A DNA stretch of 56,425 nucleotides from Planococcus koreensis. Lineage in GTDB: Bacteria > Bacillota > Bacilli > Bacillales_A > Planococcaceae. Both the position numbers and the translations under genes were made by a program. The stretch lies in the NCBI RefSeq assembly GCF_004761975.1, contig NZ_RQII01000033.1:1-56425 (forward strand), given 5' to 3'. The notes below the pieces were generated by a model. That model did not search any database. It was not told the DNA's origin and saw only the letters and a list, made by a program, of their open reading frames with translations. Shown piece after piece: positions 26,383-33,864 of the stretch; positions within the stretch are counted from its first letter, which is position 1, and every line of letters starts with the position of its first letter.

Positions 26383-26419
26383 AAAAAATAGCCTGTCCCC
26401 GTTACAGGGACAGGCTATT
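26383..26419 (-). terminator. Terminator of the 35-residue small membrane protein gene
   Basis: AATAGCCTGTCCC pairs with GGGACAGGCTATT across a 7-base loop, and the minus strand then runs into T6. It lies 12 bp past the small gene's stop. Confidence 0.92.
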
Positions 26420-26430
26420 CGTTTAAGTGC

Positions 26431-26538
26431 CTACATGAAAAACTCAAAGTCGATTACGAAATTAAACAGGATTAATGTGTGAATGACAACGAACCAGAGA
26501 CCTTGGCGGTTTAATTTTTCTACGTTTTCATATTGCAT
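26431..26538 (-). CDS. Small one-helix membrane protein (35 residues)
   Basis: The peptide reads MQYENVEKLNRQ, then a hydrophobic segment from about residue 13 (GLWFVVIHTLILFNFVI), and ends DFEFFM. AAAAGGAGATGACA with proper spacing precedes ATG 26538, and a strong terminator follows. The charged N-terminus suggests it faces the cytoplasm. No function is known to me. Confidence 0.62.
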   Translation of the reverse strand: MQYENVEKLNRQGLWFVVIHTLILFNFVIDFEFFM

Positions 26539-26702
26539 AGCTGTCATCTCCTTTTAGAGAGTATACAAATTTTTCTGACAAATATCAATAAAATAATTTG
26601 CGATTGCTTTACGAAATTTGGGTATGGTATTGAAAGGCAGCAACAAGCTGTTGCTAAGAGCCAGCATTATGGCTCCGGAGCTATTAAAAGAGGAGGATAA
26701 AC

Positions 26703-27245
26703 ATGAAAAAAGCTTTATTGGTAGTGGATTATACAGTGGATTTTGTCGCAGACGACGGTGCGTTGACGGTCGGCAAACCGGGACAGGAAATCGAGGAGAA
26801 GATTTGCGGATTGGTCGAAGAGTTTGTTGCAGAAGGCCATTTTACGGTATTTCCGGTGGATCTGCATGAACGGGAAGATGAATTGCATCCGGAAGCCAAG
26901 CTCTTCCCTCCCCACAACATTCGCGGGACGGCCGGCAGAAATTTATACGGGAAGCTTGCCAATGTTTATGAAAAACACCAGGACAGCATCATTTGGATGG
27001 ACAAAACGCGTTACAGCGCTTTTGCAGGAACGAATCTGGAGCTGATGCTGTCAGAGCGCGGCATCCAGGAATTGCATATCGTTGGCGTATGCACGGACAT
27101 CTGCGTCCTTCATACGGCAACCGATGCTTACAATAAAGGCTATAGCATCGTTGTCCACGAAGAGGCTGTTGCGAGCTTTGATCCGGAAGGGCATGCATGG
27201 GCTTTGCGCCATTTCAAAAACACCCTTGGAGCCGAGCTGAAATAA
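26703..27245 (+). CDS. pncA: Nicotinamidase (isochorismatase-fold)
   Basis: The 180-residue enzyme hydrolyses nicotinamide to nicotinate for NAD salvage. The triad is D9 (VVDYTVDF), K101 (MDKTRYSAF) and C134 (VGVCTDICVLHT). The metal ligands D53, H55 and H71 (VDLHERED and LFPPHNIRGT) mark it as a nicotinamidase rather than a generic isochorismatase-like hydrolase. Length and sequence match Bacillus PncA closely. The ATG has an excellent AGGAGGAT site. It is monocistronic. Confidence 0.93.
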   Translation: MKKALLVVDYTVDFVADDGALTVGKPGQEIEEKICGLVEEFVAEGHFTVFPVDLHEREDELHPEAKLFPPHNIRGTAGRNLYGKLANVYEKHQDSIIWMDKTRYSAFAGTNLELMLSERGIQELHIVGVCTDICVLHTATDAYNKGYSIVVHEEAVASFDPEGHAWALRHFKNTLGAELK

Positions 27246-27261
27246 TTTTTTTCAAATTGAT

Positions 27262-27287
27262 GTTTCAAATGTCCCAATTCAGGTTAT
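27262..27287 (+). promoter_or_regulatory. Candidate sigma-B promoter of the GlsB/YeaQ-like gene
   Basis: GTTTCA at 27262-27267, 14 bases, then GGTTAT at 27282-27287 resembles the general-stress consensus GTTTaa-N13-15-GGGTAT. The sequence lies about 48 bp upstream of a stress-associated membrane protein, which raises its plausibility. Sigma-B presence in the host is an assumption. Confidence 0.45.
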
Positions 27288-27334
27288 ATCTAGAGTGTAA
27301 GCAATTATTCATAACTTAAAAGGAGCTGGAACAA

Positions 27335-27598
27335 ATGGGATTTCTTCTTTACTTGATCATGGGTGGTATTATCGGTTGGCTAGCAGGTATGATTCTAGGC
27401 AAAGACATTCCGGGCGGAATTATTGGTAACATCATCGCCGGTATCGTCGGAGCATGGCTAGGCGGCATGCTATTAGGACAATGGGGTCCAGAAATCTGGG
27501 GAGTATTCATCGTCCCTGCATTGATCGGTGCTTTAATCCTAGTCTTCGTATTGAGCTTGATCATGGGTTCAATGCGCAAAGGCCGCAGAAGAGCATAA
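27335..27598 (+). CDS. GlsB/YeaQ/YmgE-family stress response membrane protein
   Basis: An 87-residue glycine-rich membrane protein. Three hydrophobic segments are seen, with the family pattern GWLAGMILGKDIPGGIIGNI and IAGIVGAWLGGMLLG, and a basic tail (MRKGRRRA). These transglycosylase-associated proteins are induced by general stress in many bacteria; their function is not known. ATG follows AAAGGAG. A sigma-B-like promoter lies upstream and a terminator 19 bp downstream, so it is a single-gene unit. Confidence 0.92.
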   Translation: MGFLLYLIMGGIIGWLAGMILGKDIPGGIIGNIIAGIVGAWLGGMLLGQWGPEIWGVFIVPALIGALILVFVLSLIMGSMRKGRRRA

Positions 27599-27617
27599 GT
27601 TAACACATTCTTAACAC

Positions 27618-27655
27618 AAAAATCCCGTCAGCCACATGGCTGACGGGATTTTTTT
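27618..27655 (+). terminator. Terminator after the GlsB-like gene
   Basis: AAAAATCCCGTCAGCC and GGCTGACGGGATTTTTTT form a 16-bp stem with a 4-base loop. It is bidirectional and also close to the end of the transglycosylase gene at 27667. Confidence 0.96.
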
Positions 27656-27666
27656 ATGTGCAGCCC

Positions 27667-28317
27667 CTATTCGGCCGCGTATTCCTTTTCGTACAGATGG
27701 TAATAATGCAGCACATCTTCTACGTATTCATCGCTGTGGTTATATTGGAAAATTGCGCGTTCCAACTCCCCTTTAGCTGCGCCGTTTTTCGATAGATAAT
27801 TTGCCGCGCTGTATAATGCGTCGGTCAAATTATAAGGATCTGCGACACCGTCTTGATTGCCATCAACGCCGTAGCCACCGTATTCAGCTATGACTGCCGG
27901 ATCGGTTTTAGCCTCTTCCGGAATGTCCCCTTTGCCAAGCCCTGAACAAGACGGATAGGTCCAGCCGACGAATGTGCACGGCATGAATTGCAAATGCCCT
28001 TCTGCCCCGACCGGCGACAGGAGCGGGTCCATCGTCGAAAACTTCGTTTCAATGCGGTGATGGGCAGCGAGCAGCGTCCACGGGATGCCGTATGCGTCCG
28101 CCGCTTCTTGGTAAAGCGGGATATTTTCTTCAGGCAATTCGATTTCAAATAAATTTTTCGGCGTCTCTTTTATATTGTGCTTGATCGCATCCGGAATGAT
28201 CGTGTAAAAAACCATGATCAATATCGAAGCCATCACGACAGTTGCAGGAAGAAGCATGACCATCACCCAGAGCTTGAGCCGCCTGCGCCTTTTCGTTTTA
28301 GTTTTCTTTTTCATCAT
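27667..28317 (-). CDS. Membrane-anchored lytic transglycosylase
   Basis: A 216-residue protein: a very basic N-terminus (KKKTKTKRRRRLK), one membrane anchor at about residues 18-43, then an extracellular lysozyme-like domain. The catalytic glutamate is in LLAAHHRIETKFST. GAEGHLQFMPCTFVGW is the second motif of the MltB/SLT-type fold, followed by GNQDGVADPYNLTDALYSAANYL, a calcium-binding-like loop. It would cleave peptidoglycan glycan strands to give anhydromuropeptides. ATG 28317 is preferred over GTG 28323 because AGGTG needs that spacing. Confidence 0.88.
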   Translation of the reverse strand: MMKKKTKTKRRRRLKLWVMVMLLPATVVMASILIMVFYTIIPDAIKHNIKETPKNLFEIELPEENIPLYQEAADAYGIPWTLLAAHHRIETKFSTMDPLLSPVGAEGHLQFMPCTFVGWTYPSCSGLGKGDIPEEAKTDPAVIAEYGGYGVDGNQDGVADPYNLTDALYSAANYLSKNGAAKGELERAIFQYNHSDEYVEDVLHYYHLYEKEYAAE

Positions 28318-28424
28318 TTCCACACCTAATCGAGTATTTTCCCCATTTTACCACATAGACTGGTGCAGAGAGGCAAAGGCCGCAAAACTGTTTAATATTT
28401 GAAAATTATTTTACTTAAATCATT

Positions 28425-28466
28425 AAAAAACAAGCAGCTGCAGGGCTTCCTGTGGCTGCTTGTTTT
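28425..28466 (-). terminator. Terminator of the duplicated-domain lipoprotein gene
   Basis: AAAACAAGCAGCTGCAGG pairs with CCTGTGGCTGCTTGTTTT with one mismatch across a 4-base loop, 18 bp past the gene end, with a T-rich exit on the minus strand. Confidence 0.88.
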
Positions 28467-28484
28467 CTTGATTGCTGTAAAAGA

Positions 28485-29861
28485 TTATGAACCGCCATTC
28501 GTTACTTGTTCCGCTGGCAGATAAACGCCGTTTGCAACATCCAACTGCAGCAATGTCCCATCTCCATCAATCTTATAGGTGCCGACGGCCATTTGCCCCA
28601 ATCCAACATCAATGATTAAATAATCGTTTTCATCAAAAGACATCTCATAGCTATGTGTGGAAAAATCAATGCCTTCATTATGGGAAATCAAAGCTAAGGT
28701 CTCTTCAGTCGTCATCTGTGTATGCCCTTTTTTGATATCGCCTTGTGGAGCACTTTGGCGTTCCCCATCCATTTCAGTCGGTGCGCTGCCATCGCTTGGG
28801 CTGATGTCTCCATTACTTCCGCTGGCTGTAAAAGACTTCGCTTCCTCAGGCACGCGCGCTTGTTTACTTGAAACTTGGTTGTTTACCTCAACGTGATAAT
28901 AATCATTATTGAACCAAATTGACACTACACCTTCGGAATCCTTCAACTCTTTTGGCACCTCGAGAATATATAGGATCGTATTTTCATTTAAAGAAGGGAT
29001 TGAGGTAATGTTCGCTGACTCCAAATTCGATCCATCTGCACTAATCAGCTCAGGAAACCCATCAAATTCATAGTATTGGTCATAAATCACTTTTGCGGCA
29101 AATACAGAATCAGCTTGAAGTCCCGCTGATTTTAGATTCTTCACTTTCATTTCCAAAACCAGGAACGTATTCGTCTGGGCTTCAGGCTCATAAATCCCTG
29201 AAACGGAACCTGGATTCGGCGGCTCCACCCGCTCAGTGTAATACATGTTTTCCAGCGATAAATTCGCATATTGCGGCACTTCCAGAGTGTCTCCAATGGA
29301 AATAAACTCTTTCGTTCCATTAAAATCTTCAAGGGTGAATTCGGATAGGTACGCCTTGCCCCCGATTTCCGCTTTTATTTGTACTTCTTCTTCAGGTTCG
29401 AACTTCGGCACTTCTGCAATATAATGGACGACCGCATTGCTTAATGGCGCAATGGAAGTGAATTCCCCGTCCCTCAACATACTCGCATTATTGTGTTCAT
29501 TTCTCTGGAAAGCAACATACTCCTGTCCGCCAATGGTATAGGTGACATCGATCAGCTCTGGCGCTGTCTTGTCAGCTGAATTCAAGTTCTTCACTTTGAC
29601 GGTCATATCGAGAAACCTGGAATCTGAATTTTCCACTTCCATCACCGTGGTAACGGAAGCTGGGTTCGGTGGTTTGATCTGTTCGGATGCAGAAACATTG
29701 ATGATGTCATATTCCACTACACCTTCTATTTTCTGGGGCTCGTTAATAGAGAACGCCAAAGGTTTCTCTTCTTGTGCTGCTTCTTTTTCTTGCGTTTCCT
29801 GCTCTCCGCACGAAGCCAACAGCAATGCACTTGCCACTAGCAATAAAGCTTTAGTTTTCAT
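28485..29861 (-). CDS. Lipoprotein with two DUF4352-like immunoglobulin-type repeats
   Basis: A 458-residue lipoprotein: the signal ends in the lipobox LLASC (C18), followed by an acidic linker. Two copies of an about 150-residue module follow. The first runs from IKPPNPASVTTVMEVENSDS to VHYIAEVPK, and the second from VEPPNPGSVSGIYEPEAQTN to LYILEVPKEL. Both contain DMTVKVKNLNSA or EMKVKNLKSA, the beta-sandwich core. A low-complexity Ser/Asp-rich linker and a C-terminal domain of about 80 residues (ISHNEGIDFSTHSYEMSF) complete it. ATG 29861 follows GAGGTTAG. It is secreted and anchored to the membrane; function is unknown. Confidence 0.82.
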   Translation of the reverse strand: MKTKALLLVASALLLASCGEQETQEKEAAQEEKPLAFSINEPQKIEGVVEYDIINVSASEQIKPPNPASVTTVMEVENSDSRFLDMTVKVKNLNSADKTAPELIDVTYTIGGQEYVAFQRNEHNNASMLRDGEFTSIAPLSNAVVHYIAEVPKFEPEEEVQIKAEIGGKAYLSEFTLEDFNGTKEFISIGDTLEVPQYANLSLENMYYTERVEPPNPGSVSGIYEPEAQTNTFLVLEMKVKNLKSAGLQADSVFAAKVIYDQYYEFDGFPELISADGSNLESANITSIPSLNENTILYILEVPKELKDSEGVVSIWFNNDYYHVEVNNQVSSKQARVPEEAKSFTASGSNGDISPSDGSAPTEMDGERQSAPQGDIKKGHTQMTTEETLALISHNEGIDFSTHSYEMSFDENDYLIIDVGLGQMAVGTYKIDGDGTLLQLDVANGVYLPAEQVTNGGS

Positions 29862-29985
29862 GTTTTCTAACCTCACTAGTTTCATTTTAAGAACTTTTCT
29901 TGTCTCCATGTAATATACAATAAATATTGTTAATTATTGGTTTTATTTCTACTACCTAATATATTCCAAAAGGTTTGATAAAGCA

Positions 29986-30013
29986 AAGAAAAAAGAACAG
30001 CCAAGCTGTTCTC
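29986..30013 (-). terminator. Terminator of the WGR-DUF4240 gene
   Basis: On the minus strand AGAGAACAGC and GCTGTTCTTTTTT form a stem with a 2-base loop region and a T6 exit, 56 bp past the stop. Confidence 0.75.
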
Positions 30014-30068
30014 TGACGACTGAAAATATGCTTTTTTTTTTCGCCTTACTGTTCTACTCTGCATGACT

Positions 30069-30851
30069 CTAACCCAATGGATTCGCCCCATACACTTCCC
30101 ACAGCACTGGGAACTTTTTCTTAAGCCCTTCTTCATCGTCTTCATCCCAGTCAAACTCCATGTCCGGCTGTTCGTAATCATCTCCAGACAGTTTCCAGTA
30201 AAGATCGAGGTAAGCTTCTTGGTCCATTTCCGTCTTTTCTTCGAACGCCAGGCTGGCTGTGTATAGGAAATCTTCAAATTCAAAAATGTCGGTATCCCAT
30301 TCTTTCAGATATGGGATGACGCTTTCCGGATTGCGGATCGCCGCTTCATACGGCTCTTTTCCAAGAAACAAAAGCCAGGCCCGGAAATAATCAAAGGCAT
30401 CATCCGAGCAGCCGCCCATGATGATATACGCTGCCGCCCACAAGCCGGACGTATACGAGCGGTAGTAATTCTGGTTGAAATGAAAATCGAATTGGATGAT
30501 GTCGTTCACCGGTCTTTTGGAAAGCTTGGCAACAAGCCATTCCAGCTGCTCTTCCCAGTCTTCCCCTTTTTTATGTGCTAAGGCCAGCAATTCCCAGAAC
30601 GTTTCTTCCGGCATACTGGCCGTTTGAACGCCTTCTTCTTCTTCCTCAATTTCCCGGTAGCCTTTTTTGAACTTCGACTCGATCAGCTTGTGAGCTTCTT
30701 TCCGGCAAAGCTCTTCAGTTGCGAACTCCCGGCTATTCACTGAACCCACCGTTCCGATCCTCCCGTAGGAAACGATAAACATAGTGCCTTGCACTTTGAT
30801 TTTCCAGAATTTATTGGAATATTTGGTAATGCAGACGAGCGACTTATCCAC
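30069..30851 (-). CDS. WGR-DUF4240 protein
   Basis: A 260-residue protein with two domains. Residues 1-70 are a WGR domain (KFWKIKVQGTMFIVSYGRIGTVGSV, whose W-x-x-x-x and YGRIGT are its signature) that in other proteins binds nucleic acid ends. After an acidic linker, residues 83-200 match DUF4240 (FWELLALAHKKGEDWEEQLEWLVAKLSKRP and the aromatic DIIQFDFHFNQNYYRSYTSGLWAAAYIIMGGCSDDAFDYFRAWLLF). The C-terminus is strongly acidic. The start is GTG, with GGGGTG upstream. WGR-DUF4240 proteins are often linked to molybdate metabolism or polymorphic toxin immunity in genomes; no such neighbour is present here. Confidence 0.87.
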   Translation of the reverse strand: MDKSLVCITKYSNKFWKIKVQGTMFIVSYGRIGTVGSVNSREFATEELCRKEAHKLIESKFKKGYREIEEEEEGVQTASMPEETFWELLALAHKKGEDWEEQLEWLVAKLSKRPVNDIIQFDFHFNQNYYRSYTSGLWAAAYIIMGGCSDDAFDYFRAWLLFLGKEPYEAAIRNPESVIPYLKEWDTDIFEFEDFLYTASLAFEEKTEMDQEAYLDLYWKLSGDDYEQPDMEFDWDEDDEEGLKKKFPVLWEVYGANPLG

Positions 30852-31157
30852 TTGAACACCCCGAATCCTTTTTTACGTCTTATGCATTTAATTTTACCTT
30901 ATTTTTCAGCGGAAAGAGGCTGCATTTTTTCGGTAAACCATTAACCGGAATCCGGAATGCTAAAGTTTTTTCGCTCCAGCTTTTCCCTGCCAATTGCCCG
31001 CCATTCATTTTGACCATTTTTCAGCTTCGCCTAAAAAATTTCGACCACCGTAATAAGCCTAAGGACTCAAAATTGTATATTCCATGTACAGAGCTGCATA
31101 GGTATGCTAATGTGAGAAAAATCAAACTAATCCCAAGGATTAAAGGAGTGCATTCAT

Positions 31158-32360
31158 TTGAACCCATTATTCAGCCGCTTAGACGAACTATACGAAGAAA
31201 TTGTTGAAATTCGGCGCTACCTTCATCAAAACCCGGAATTGTCGTTCCAAGAAGAAAAAACAGCAAAGTATATCGCAGACTTTCATGAGAAACTAGGGCA
31301 TGAAGTCCGCTCGAATGTCGGCGGCAATGGTGTCTTGGCTTACTTAAAAGGAGACAAACCCGGTCCGACAATTGCGCTGCGCGCTGATTTTGATGCGTTG
31401 CCGATACAGGAAGAAACCGATGTTCCGTTCAAATCGGTCAATGATGGCGTCATGCACGCCTGCGGGCACGATGGCCATACGGCGACATTGCTGGGGCTGG
31501 CCAAAGCATTGAACGGCATGAAATCGGATATCGAAGGAACCGTATTGTTCCTGCATCAGCACGCTGAAGAACTATTGCCGGGTGGTGCGATTGCCATGAT
31601 TGAAGACAATTGTTTGGACGGCGTCGATGTGATCTTCGGGACCCATCTGCAAGCCCAGATGCCGCTTGGCGAAATCGCCTACCGCTCCGGCCCGCTTCAA
31701 GCAGCGCCTGACCGTTTCGATATTAAGATTATCGGTCAAGGCGGGCACGGCGCCTATCCCCACCAAACAAAAGACAGCATTGTCATCGGCGGCCAATTGA
31801 TCGGCAATCTGCAGCAAATCGTCAGCCGCCGCGTTGATCCGTTGGAATCGGCAGTGGTTTCCGTCTGCAGCTTCGAAGCCAAAAACCCGTTTAACGTCAT
31901 TGCCGATACCGCTGTATTGTCAGGCACAGTCCGTACGTTCAAAGAAGACGTCCGCAGTTTGGTTGAACAGGAAATCGGACGGATCATCGAAGGAACCTGT
32001 TATGCGGCAGGCGCGAAGTATGAATATACCTATACCCGCGGATACCCCACAACGGTCAACCACAAAGAAGAAACGGAATTTGTCGCAGCGCTAGCCCCTC
32101 AAGTGCCGGGCGTTGAAGCTGTCAATGAAACCGAGCCGGTCATGGGAGGAGAGGATTTTTCCTATTACCTGCAAAACGTCAAAGGAACCTTTTTCTTCAC
32201 CGGAGCCCAAAATCCCGAGGCGCAGGAAACGTTCCCTCATCATCACCCGAAATTTGATATCGATGAACGCGCTTTGCTGATCGCCGCAAAGGTGCTCGGA
32301 TCCGCTACGTTGAATTACCAGAAAAACGAAGCCGCAAAAGAAGCGGAAACGGCTCAATAA
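31158..32360 (+). CDS. M20-family amidohydrolase (N-acyl-amino-acid hydrolase type)
   Basis: A 400-residue zinc/manganese peptidase-fold enzyme. The metal ligands are in HACGHDGHTATLLG, HQHAEELLPGGA and the late GGEDFSYYLQNVKGTFFFTG, the standard order of the M20D branch (HipO/AmhX/IAA-amino-acid hydrolase). The lid domain lies at about 185-300. The substrate could be an N-acyl amino acid, aminobenzoyl-glutamate or similar. The start is TTG with AAAGGAG about 10 nt upstream. It is first in a probable operon with a DUF3100-like membrane protein and a 150-residue membrane protein, which would be the cognate transport system. Confidence 0.92.
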   Translation: MNPLFSRLDELYEEIVEIRRYLHQNPELSFQEEKTAKYIADFHEKLGHEVRSNVGGNGVLAYLKGDKPGPTIALRADFDALPIQEETDVPFKSVNDGVMHACGHDGHTATLLGLAKALNGMKSDIEGTVLFLHQHAEELLPGGAIAMIEDNCLDGVDVIFGTHLQAQMPLGEIAYRSGPLQAAPDRFDIKIIGQGGHGAYPHQTKDSIVIGGQLIGNLQQIVSRRVDPLESAVVSVCSFEAKNPFNVIADTAVLSGTVRTFKEDVRSLVEQEIGRIIEGTCYAAGAKYEYTYTRGYPTTVNHKEETEFVAALAPQVPGVEAVNETEPVMGGEDFSYYLQNVKGTFFFTGAQNPEAQETFPHHHPKFDIDERALLIAAKVLGSATLNYQKNEAAKEAETAQ

Positions 32361-32394
32361 AAATGCACTAGGCATGTTAAGGGAGAGATGGACA

Positions 32395-33219
32395 TTGGCT
32401 CAGGAATCGTTGAAGTTATGGAAAGACTGGCGCTTGCACTTGGTTGTGCTCGCCATTGTCATTGTTGCAGAATCGATCGGCACACATTCGATACCCCTCG
32501 GGCCTGGCGCCATATTATTATTGCCGATGCTGTATGCGGTCATCATCGGGCTGGCGCTGTACTTCACGCCGCTCGTCAGCGACAAACAATCGATCAATGC
32601 GGAACCACTGGTATTTTTATCGGTTGCCGTGCTGATTGCGAAATTCGGCGTACAGGCGGGTCCTGCAATCCCCCAGATTATTGAAGCGGGCCCTGCCCTT
32701 TTGCTGCAGGAATTCGGAAATCTCGGAACGATCTTTCTGGCCCTTCCGCTAGCCGTCTTCCTGGGATTGAAACGGGAAAGCATCGGCATGACGCATTCGA
32801 TCGGCCGGGAAGCGAATCTGGCGTTGATCACCGATAAATACGGCTTGTCTTCTCCTGAAGGCCGCGGCGTCATGGCGATGTACATATTCGGTACCGTTTT
32901 CGGATCGATTTTCATCGGGCTGATTTCAGGTTTCCTGGCGACCGTTACACCGATTCATCCCTTGTCCTTTGCGATGGCGACCGGCGTCGGGAGCGGCAGT
33001 ATGGCAGCGGCATCACTCGGGCCGCTTATCGCCGCCTATCCGGATATGAGTGCAGAACTGACCGCCTTTTCCGGCGTCAGCAACCTCATCTCGTCCGTCT
33101 CCGGCTTGTATATGAGCATATTCGTCGGCTTGCCGTTGACGGTGAAAATGTATGAAATCCTATCCAGAAAAAGAGATCTGAAAGCTGCAGGAGGTGCCGA
33201 AGATGTTAAAAAACCTTAA
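32395..33219 (+). CDS. DUF3100-like membrane protein, putative transport partner
   Basis: A 274-residue integral membrane protein with about eight hydrophobic segments. GREANLALITDKYGLSSPEGRGVMAMY and GVGSGSMAAASLGPLIAAYPDM are conserved-looking polar loops suggestive of a transporter core. I place it in DUF3100, whose members are found next to M20 amidohydrolases. The longest frame starts at ATG 32374, but AAGGGAGAG sits right before TTG 32395, so the shorter start is likely. It follows the M20 gene by 34 bp and overlaps the next gene by 17 bp, so all three are co-translated or co-transcribed. Confidence 0.8.
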   Translation: MAQESLKLWKDWRLHLVVLAIVIVAESIGTHSIPLGPGAILLLPMLYAVIIGLALYFTPLVSDKQSINAEPLVFLSVAVLIAKFGVQAGPAIPQIIEAGPALLLQEFGNLGTIFLALPLAVFLGLKRESIGMTHSIGREANLALITDKYGLSSPEGRGVMAMYIFGTVFGSIFIGLISGFLATVTPIHPLSFAMATGVGSGSMAAASLGPLIAAYPDMSAELTAFSGVSNLISSVSGLYMSIFVGLPLTVKMYEILSRKRDLKAAGGAEDVKKP

Positions 33220-33655
33220 AGAATGGGTCATCGTCTTTATCATCATCGGCGCCATCATGCTGATCGGCAACTGGATCGGCTACGACATCATGCCGCTTGA
33301 CGCATTGCCAGGATTAGCTGTATTGATCGGCATCAGTTTAGCCGGTTTGGTCATCCACCGTCTCCTGCCTTTCCAACTGCCGAGCATCGCCTATATCGGC
33401 ATTCTCGGGTTGATTTTGACCCTTCCCAATATGCCCGGTTCGGAACAAATTGTCGCGTGGACGGCTGAAGTCAGCCTCCTCGCCATCGCTACCCCGATTT
33501 TGGCATACGCCGGTGTGTCGATTGGCCGTTCGTGGTTCGATTTCGTGCAATTGGGCTGGCGGACCATCGTCATCGGCATGTTCGTCCTATTGGGCACTTT
33601 CTTGGGATCGGCCGTCATCGCAGAAGTGATTTTGCGCATGCAGGGCATTATTTGA
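33203..33655 (+). CDS. Five-helix membrane protein, partner of the DUF3100-like gene
   Basis: A 150-residue hydrophobic protein with about five segments and few charged residues. PGLAVLIGISLAGLVIHRLLPFQLPSI and the following polar LTLPNMPGSEQ lie in the middle. I do not recognise the family, though its placement with DUF3100 and M20 suggests the second half of a two-component permease. ATG 33203 has GGAGGTG with suitable spacing and lies inside the end of the DUF3100 gene (17-base overlap). A terminator follows. Confidence 0.78.
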   Translation: MLKNLKEWVIVFIIIGAIMLIGNWIGYDIMPLDALPGLAVLIGISLAGLVIHRLLPFQLPSIAYIGILGLILTLPNMPGSEQIVAWTAEVSLLAIATPILAYAGVSIGRSWFDFVQLGWRTIVIGMFVLLGTFLGSAVIAEVILRMQGII

Positions 33656-33691
33656 TGAAAGAATCCAACGCATTTTGCGCTGGGCCCAATA

Positions 33692-33741
33692 CAAACAAGC
33701 CGGGTCCCTCAGGAATTCACCTGAAGAACCCGGCTTGTTTT
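33692..33741 (+). terminator. Terminator of the M20-DUF3100 operon
   Basis: AACAAGCCGGGT pairs with ACCCGGCTTGTT, with a second inner stem (TCAGG/CCTGA), and a T-rich exit. It lies about 37 bp after the operon's last stop. Confidence 0.88.
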
Positions 33742-33864
33742 ACGTTTATCTTATGGCTAAAGGATCCAGCTGAATAAAACTTTTTTGTAATTTCGGCAGT
33801 GGTTTTATTTCCAGCAGACATGTACATACAGCAGCAATCCCATCCCAAACCAAGGAGTGATCGA

